From the NCBI RefSeq assembly GCF_000278725.1, contig NZ_ALCA01000082.1, positions 1 through 12,779 of the forward strand: a stretch of DNA of 12,779 bases. The letters are read 5' to 3'. Shown here one piece after another: positions 11,998-12,779 of this stretch (positions are counted from its first letter, which is position 1; the number at the start of each line of letters is the position of its first letter). A model generated the notes under the pieces. It was given only the letters and a program-made list of their open reading frames with translations, was not told the origin of the DNA and ran no database searches. Source of the stretch: Actinomyces sp. ICM47. GTDB lineage: Bacteria; Actinomycetota; Actinomycetes; Actinomycetales; Actinomycetaceae. A program made the translations under genes and the position numbers.

Positions 11998-12779
11998 GTG
12001 ACCACCGACCCTCACCCCGCCGAAATCTCCCTTTCGCCACAAACACCGACCGAATTCCCCGCCCCCCTGCCTACCGTCACCACGACGGCGGACGCCACCC
12101 CGGCCTCGTCCCCCACGCGCCCCACCCGCGCCGACTGGGGGCGCATCGCGATCTTCGGGATCCCCTACGCAGCGTTCTTCCTGCTCGGGCTGGTGCCGGC
12201 TTCGATCATTCCGCAGTCGTGGGACCTGACCACGGTCAATATCGCGATCGATTCTGTCTTCCTGGTCATGGTGTTAACTTTCTTCTGGCGCGAGTTCGCC
12301 TCCACTTTTTCCTACCTGCGCACACACCCTCTCCTCAAGATTGCCGTACTGTTCGGCCTGTGGTTCGTCGTCGCGGTCGTCCAGCTTGTCTCCCGCCTGG
12401 CCATCTACGGCATTAACCCGCCGGTCGCCGAGAACCAGCAGCTCGTCATCGACGCCCTCACAAGCAGTCGACTCGCGCTGCCGTTCGCATTCTTCGTCGC
12501 CGTCGGCGTGCCCCTGGTGGAGGAAATCTTCTACCGCCACATCCTCATCGGCAAGCTCAGCGCGTATGCGCCCACGTGGGCCGTTGCGTCGATCTCTGCG
12601 CTCCTGTTCGCCTACATGCATTGCCACCAGTGGCAGGACATGATCGCCTACCTGCCCATCAGCATCGTCCTGACGCTCGTTTACGTGTTCTCCCGCAAGA
12701 GCGTCGCCTACTCGTGGATGTTTCACGCGCTCAACAACTCGATCATGGTGGCCCTGATTTTCGCCATGCAGGGAGCTTT
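11998..12779 (+). CDS. CPBP/CAAX-type intramembrane protease, 3' end cut by window
   Basis: Begins at GTG 11998 and is still open at the window end after 260 codons, so it is incomplete here. The first ~45 residues are Pro/Thr/Ala-rich and probably cytoplasmic, followed by hydrophobic helices at ~48-70, 80-97, 112-135, 159-174, 191-206 and 216-231. CPBP (PF02517) motifs are present: EEIFYR (E175, E176, R180), FAYMH (204-208, His208) and FHALNNS (His243, Asn247), the presumed catalytic and metal-site residues. Family members include prenyl-protein peptidases, bacteriocin self-immunity proteins and anti-sigma proteases; nothing here selects among these. AGGAAG at ~11980 is 13 nt from the GTG, a long gap, so the start is moderately certain. 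It is divergent from the iron operon and no functional link is visible. Confidence 0.85.
   Translation, partial: MTTDPHPAEISLSPQTPTEFPAPLPTVTTTADATPASSPTRPTRADWGRIAIFGIPYAAFFLLGLVPASIIPQSWDLTTVNIAIDSVFLVMVLTFFWREFASTFSYLRTHPLLKIAVLFGLWFVVAVVQLVSRLAIYGINPPVAENQQLVIDALTSSRLALPFAFFVAVGVPLVEEIFYRHILIGKLSAYAPTWAVASISALLFAYMHCHQWQDMIAYLPISIVLTLVYVFSRKSVAYSWMFHALNNSIMVALIFAMQGA

Noticed and set aside
12274..12726. 150-codon minus-strand frame at the right end
   Set aside because: Antisense to the CPBP protease gene, whose frame carries the EExxxR, FxxxH and HxxxN motifs.

Overview
The window is high-GC DNA with short gene spacing and many GTG starts. Its DUF559/AbiEi-like orphan protein, DUF2318 protein and GC-driven antisense reading frames suggest an actinobacterium. 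An Actinomyces/Schaalia-type host is my best guess, but it is inferred from gene content and style, not from a marker gene.

Left part (1-1929): a repeat-rich, gene-poor region. A roughly 110-bp unit is tandemly repeated at 33-263. A structured block of about 100-120 bp, built from GGTGTAATGC cores in both orientations plus a 19-bp minisatellite, occurs twice (328-430 and 1689-1810). The two copies flank a single minus-strand gene (431-1513) for a 360-residue protein with an AbiEi-like front half and a DUF559/Vsr-type nuclease-fold back half. Upstream of that gene lie two exact DnaA boxes and one near-exact box.

Main part (1930-11668): one minus-strand gene cluster, read right to left: FTR1 iron permease, P19/FetP-type periplasmic iron/copper lipoprotein, DUF2318 polytopic protein with a Cys cluster, two MacB/FtsX-type permeases, a LolD/MacB-type ATPase, an FMN-binding lipoprotein and an ApbE flavin transferase. 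Spacing is tight (4-nt overlap to 56 nt) except for 136 nt, with a strong hairpin, between p19 and DUF2318. The order FTR1-P19-DUF2318-permease-permease-ATPase matches the Campylobacter jejuni Cj1658-Cj1663 iron-uptake locus. There the locus ends in thioredoxin-like proteins. Here it ends in a flavinylation pair, which suggests that a covalent-FMN electron carrier serves iron reduction or redox cycling at the cell surface. A DtxR-like inverted repeat (TTAGG-N4-CCTAA) sits about 100 bp upstream of FTR1.

Oddities within the cluster are a 117-residue tandem duplication in the FTR1 N-terminal domain and an ApbE about twice the usual length. The ApbE carries three low-complexity insertions, including three cysteines spaced exactly 11 residues apart, and a minisatellite-encoded N-terminus.

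Right end (11998-12779): a divergent plus-strand gene for a CPBP/CAAX-type membrane protease, cut by the window edge.
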